This document shows positions 60,011-64,000 of a stretch of DNA of 64,000 nt, piece after piece. The DNA is from Lagopus muta (lineage: Eukaryota; Chordata; Aves; Galliformes; Phasianidae): assembly GCF_023343835.1 (NCBI RefSeq), contig NC_064443.1, positions 9,796,001 through 9,860,000 on the forward strand, written 5' to 3'. Under the pieces are notes generated by a model that was not told the origin of the DNA, ran no database searches, and worked only from the letters and a program-made list of their open reading frames with translations. A program made the position numbers and the translations under genes. Every line of letters starts with the position of its first letter. The stretch's first letter is position 1.

Positions 60011-61589
60011 GCTCCTTAAACAAAAGCATGTGTTCTCCTGGTGTGGCTCCCTGGGGGCAGGAGTGCAGTGCAGGGGCTGCACGGGGATGAATGCAGTGGG
60101 GTGGATGCAGTGGGATGGCTGCAGGAATGCTGCAGCTCCCTGTGTTTGGCTCTATGTCTCATGGCAGGGCTGGGGTCGGCTTGCTGCTCCGTCTGCACCA
60201 CAGCTTTTTCTTCCTTGCTGTCTACAGATGGTGATGCCCGCAGCCAAAAGGAGGAGCGCGGCATAAATGCATGCCGAGTGCTTTGATATCCTCAGGCAGA
60301 AGGTGATAAAGAAAAGAATTAATGCTTAAAAGCGATGCTGGTGCACCGTGGCTGCGGCTCAGGGTGCGCAGGCTGTTGGAGCCCTGCTGTGCTCTGGGCT
60401 TGCAGCAGGGGCAGGAGCAAGAGAGGGGTTGGCATGGAAATGTGACAATTCTGGGAGAAGAGAGTGGTCTTAGGTCTCCCGGGCAGGATTTCTGTCTGTG
60501 TGCATGGCCTGAAACTTGCCTGGGATGTTTTGTTGTGTCAATCCGTGATCACCCCGAGGAAGCCAAACCCTCTTGTTTTCTGCCTCCCAGGCACTGCGGT
60601 ACCTCCAGCCCCAGCTGCAGAGTTTGGTGCTGGTGTGTTTTTCATAAAGGCTCTTAATCACACACAGGATGTTTCTGTTTATTCAAGAAATAAAATCACA
60701 CAAACAACCCACCCCCAATTTGGCTTTCGTTAAGCATCAGCTGCTTGACCCAAGGCTGAGCTGGAGAAATCCTCGCCAGCCTCCTGCAGCCTGACCGGAG
60801 CTCAGCGCTGTGCCCTGGACACGTGCCTGGCACCAGGACCGGCTTTGGGCCGTAGGGTTGACACTGGGCAGTGGGATTGGCATTGGGCCACGGTGGCATC
60901 TCGGAGCAGAGAGTCTCAGGGACCGGGGGGACCAACCTTGAGTTTTTGGGGACCTGGCACTGGGTTGAGCAGCCGTTCCGGCTCTGCTAACAACAGTGCA
61001 GTTGTTTTTGGCTGAGCTGGCTCCTGGTGAGGGCTGGAGGTGAGCTGGAGCTGTGGGTTCATTAGTGGGATGGCGTGTGCCTGTGCACAGGGTCACTGAT
61101 GTGCCACCTCAGGGCACCTGTCTCCCAGTTGGAAGAAACGAGGATGTGCCACCAGCCCTGGCACTGTGTTTTCGGCTTTTGCTTTGTGCCTCGTCTTTTG
61201 GGGTTTAAGTGGAAGGAGAGCAGGAGTATGTCAGGATGGAGTGGAATAAGAACCTGACTTTCCTCTTGTCTGTTGCACGTGTTGGTCCCATTGCTGTCAT
61301 TCCTGTGGCAAAGCAGCAGGCCCATGCCCCAGCAAGAAGGAAACCTGTGCCCTGCTCCTTTGCGTTTGGAGGAGCAAAGTCCTCAGAGATTATTAGAATA
61401 ATTTAACAAGCCATTAATGAGAGTGAGGGAAGTGCTGGAGGAGTTGGAGAAGGGTCGAGGAGGGGGTGTGGGGAAGCAGGACTTGATTTTTGGCAGGGAG
61501 TGGGTCACATTGGCAACCTGCTTCCTTTGCCTTAGATGTGTTATGAAGTTTTTGAGGTTGCTTGAAAAGTGTCTGGGGAGCGGTGGCGA

Positions 61590-61740
61590 GCCAAGCGGGC
61601 CGCGGGCCAACTCTCAGCTAAACATGTTGTTGTGTAAAATTGTAGTCAATTAATTTAAGACCTGCCAATTTCAACTGCAAAGCGCTAGGAGGTTCTGTCA
61701 AGTTTTCAATGGGATAAAAAGGGGAGAAGGGGGGATTAGT
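61590..61740. promoter_or_regulatory. AT-rich enhancer-like block in intron 3
   Basis: GTAGTCAATTAATTTAAGACC and CCAATTTCAACTGC lie in a locally AT-rich stretch between GC-rich flanks. A smaller AATAATTTAACAAGCCATTAATG patch lies at 61395-61418. Inference only. Confidence 0.27.
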
Positions 61741-62744
61741 TTTCAGCGCTTGGAAGGGCAAACAGCGATCCTTCGTGCAGCACTGCAAAGTGCCTCCTCC
61801 TCTCTCTCTGCTCGTTTGGGCTAAACTCTTTGGGTAAACTCAGTGCCACCAATGTTAAAGGCCCTGCAGGGAGCATTGCCTTGCTGGCGTGTCCCCTGCT
61901 CACTGGTGGCATGTCTTGGAGTGGGGACTTTGCTGCAGTGCCTGGTCCTGCTCTGCTTTTGTTTTCCATGTCTGAAACACCGCAGCTGTTGTGCACGTGG
62001 ATGTGTGTGTTCCATCATCCTGCTGCCTCCTCCCTGGGCTTTTGCCATGGCCCCAGCTCACCCAGGGCATCCTCTCTTGCTTTATCATTTGCCACCAAAG
62101 GGTGCAGAACCACCATACAAGGGGTTGTTTTGCCCTCAGATTTGCCCCCACCATGGGTGTTGGAGTGTCTGTGTGGGATGGAGCAGCTCAGCATCCCATG
62201 GCACTGCGCGCTTGTGTTTTTTGGAGTGACTTGGAGCTGTGCATCCCCGGTGCTGGGCTCTACCACGTGTCACTGTGCCATGTCACTGTGCTGTGTCATC
62301 GCCGCCTCGCACTCATTTCCCCGGAAGACATTTAGGGTAATTTCCTCCAACCTCACTTGTTAATATTTCACTGGGCTGCGGAGCAGAGCCTGCACAGCCC
62401 TCGCTTCAAACCAGGGCAGCTCCTGGCACCTTTGCCTTTAGCTCTTGGTTTCACTAGCTCTTGCTATGACTTGTCCTATGGTTTAAAATGATGTAAAACC
62501 ACCCAGTGGCAGAGAAAGCTGGGTGAACCTATGGGGCTGGTGGTCAGGGCTGGGGCACGTGCCATGTGCCAATTCTGCCCTACAGCACTCGCCCAGCTGG
62601 GCACAGTGGTTTGAACCTGCTGGCACTCTTTGGGAATGACTTTTTGGGTTCCTTTCATTCCTGATCCGGACTCCACAAATCAGAGCTTCTGAAAGGGCCT
62701 GGGTTGGCCCTCCAGGAGCAATAGCAGAAGAATTACTGCATTGC

Positions 62745-63025
62745 ATGGGCGTCTTTATGTGTTTTTTAAACCGTGCCTCCTAATTATAAATAATGGCTGT
62801 GATATGAGATATGATTATGATGAATGGTGATTCTGTATTCTGTCTGCATTAGCGGCTTTAACCTTGCCGGGGTAATTATGTCTCATTTCAAATTCTGATA
62901 CTATTTATTTGAGGTAGGGGACTGGGAATTTAATTTCTACTGCTTTGTCTTTTAGTATTATTATTATTTGAAAAAGATACCTTTGCAAAATTGTTTTTTA
63001 ATAATTCCCTCCAGTGGCAGCGCGA
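62745..63025. promoter_or_regulatory. AT-rich enhancer-like block in intron 3
   Basis: AT-rich, mostly non-repetitive sequence with CTAATTATAAATAATGG, GGTAATTATGTC, ACTATTTATTTG and a short ATT repeat near 62958. The last part overlaps a T-rich run. Confidence 0.28.
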
Positions 63026-63319
63026 GCTCGTTAATATTTGAGGGGACTGCAAGGAGCTCTTGGGAGAAGCAGGTTGGGGTGTGGGAACCAGGGGCTGATG
63101 AGGAGCCAGTGGAGGTGCCCAGAGATGGGCTTTGGTGAGGACAGCACATTGATGTCACTGGTGCCACCAGTCCTTGTGCCACATCCCTGCAGAATGGTTC
63201 CACTTGCAGCCCCTGCAGCTCCACACCTCCTGGCTGGGGGTGCATCCAGGGGTCCCCACTTGATCTTGGGGTTCCCATGAGGTCTTAAGGCTCAGCCGGC
63301 CCCTGCCCGTCTCACACCG

Positions 63320-63480
63320 CCTCTGAGAGCACTTTTAATTAAAAATCAAATCAAAGCTTGTGCACGTGATTCTTAATCAGTTTGAAGTCTCTGCGAGAAT
63401 AAAGTAATTATACCACTCGTTTGGTTACAGTAATTAAAACTTTAATTAACATCATTTCCCACCCCTTGGCCTCTCTCTAC
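63320..63480. promoter_or_regulatory. AT-rich block with TTTTAATTAAAA palindrome
   Basis: Contains a 12-bp palindrome TTTTAATTAAAA near 63333, TTCTTAATCAG, AAGTAATTATACC and AGTAATTAAAACTTTAATTAAC. The density of TAATTA cores in about 130 bp is the highest in the window. Confidence 0.35.
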
Positions 63481-64000
63481 AGTGCAGATCCTCAGGCGAG
63501 TGCACCCTTGGGCTGCTGATCTCAGGAGAAAGCACGCTGTGAATTTGGGGACCACTCGTCTGTTCTCCATCCCTGCTGTCCCCCACATGAGGCCTTGCTG
63601 GGCCACCCCTCCTCCACAGGAGCTGGGGCCAGCGCGAGCTTCAGTTGCTCAGTGCCGTGCCTTTGGGTGCTGGGCTGCATGGCCGCTGCGAGTGGCCCCA
63701 CCGCCGTCATGAGTGGCAGCCTCTACTTGAGATCCCCTGGCAGCCGTCGCGGCTCCAGGGAGGTGGGATGGTGGCAGGTGTTCCTGAAAGCTGTTCTGAG
63801 AATTTCACTCTGAATGCAGCACGTGTTCCTCCAGACTTGTGGGCAGGGAGGCGCGCTCACAAAGAGCAGCCCTAGCTGTGTGCCGGGGGCTCAGAGAGGT
63901 GCACAGGCTGTGCTATGGGTGTTGGTGCTGCTTGCTGGTGTCCTGCTTCCCAGTGAGCCCGGGGGAGGGTGAGCAGAGAGGGGAGCTTTGCAGCCACGCG

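Larger units (their letters stand above)
33300..64000 (+). other. PLXNA1: PLXNA1 gene, 5' portion (promoter to intron 3)
   Basis: This is the visible part of the plexin A1 gene, which encodes a large single-pass receptor that binds semaphorins, often through neuropilins, and signals through a cytoplasmic GAP domain for small GTPases. The sequence shows a CpG island, an inferred first exon ending at 33491, exon 2 at 43067-44415 and exon 3 at 49158-49340, each with good GT/AG boundaries. No exon 4 sequence (the segment that should follow GTRSGKIKK and complete the sema blade) is seen between 49341 and 64000, so the gene continues past the right edge. Plexin A1 was chosen over A2, A3 and A4 from diagnostic stretches such as [19 protein letters not shown] and from the conserved [16 protein letters not shown] region. 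The left boundary is approximate because the transcription start cannot be read from sequence. Confidence 0.93.
49341..64000 (+). other. PLXNA1: PLXNA1 intron 3 (partial)
   Basis: The intron starts GTAGGA and has not ended by the window edge, so it is at least 14.66 kb. I looked for the next plexin segment and found no frame encoding it. No clear CR1 copy was seen. AT-rich blocks interrupt the GC-richer background at several places, listed separately. The stretches between them (for example 50.4-55.0 kb, 55.2-57.2 kb and 58.0-59.7 kb) show only short frames without homology I recognise. Confidence 0.85.

Overview
This is vertebrate nuclear DNA, almost certainly from a bird and probably a galliform such as chicken. 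The evidence is a split gene with GT/AG introns, an unmethylated-type CpG island promoter, several fragments of the avian CR1 LINE (some still carrying the 8-bp 3' tail repeat), and no prokaryotic gene organisation. Almost all open frames outside the two exons named below are random or GC-driven.

The one gene I can identify is PLXNA1 (plexin A1, a semaphorin co-receptor for axon guidance) on the + strand. The window holds its 5' end: a CpG island promoter (about 33040-34420) with an inferred noncoding first exon ending at 33491; a 9.6 kb intron 1; exon 2 (43067-44415), with the last part of the 5' UTR, the start codon at 43213, the signal peptide and most of the sema domain; a 4.7 kb intron 2; exon 3 (49158-49340), continuing the sema domain; and at least 14.6 kb of intron 3, which runs off the right edge. 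Exons 2 and 3 join in phase 0 and give 462 contiguous residues with ten sema-domain cysteines. The rest of the protein (end of sema, PSI and IPT repeats, membrane helix, split GAP domain) lies beyond the window.

The left half (1-33000) has no recognisable protein-coding exon. It looks like upstream intergenic regulatory DNA. It contains five clear CR1 pieces and one doubtful one, an orphan CpG island (about 21040-21720) some 11-12 kb upstream of the PLXNA1 island, and AT-rich, homeodomain-motif-rich blocks (17440-17960, 20030-20480, 20700-20910, 23060-23420, 25328-25512) that look like conserved noncoding enhancers. The AT-rich blocks around 20.0-23.4 kb flank the orphan island. A possible terminal exon of an unknown transcript lies at 11864-12410.

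The introns hold further enhancer-like blocks, mainly in intron 3 (50225-50385, 55075-55210, 57290-57480, 57870-58020, 59740-60010, 61590-61740, 62745-63025, 63320-63480), and simple repeats. I found no new enzymatic, defence or mobile system. The most interesting points are regulatory: the orphan island and its neighbours, a perfect 14-bp inverted repeat with ATTA cores, upstream ORFs in the PLXNA1 leader, and phased motif pairs in introns. Conservation claims are inferences from composition, because no alignment was possible.
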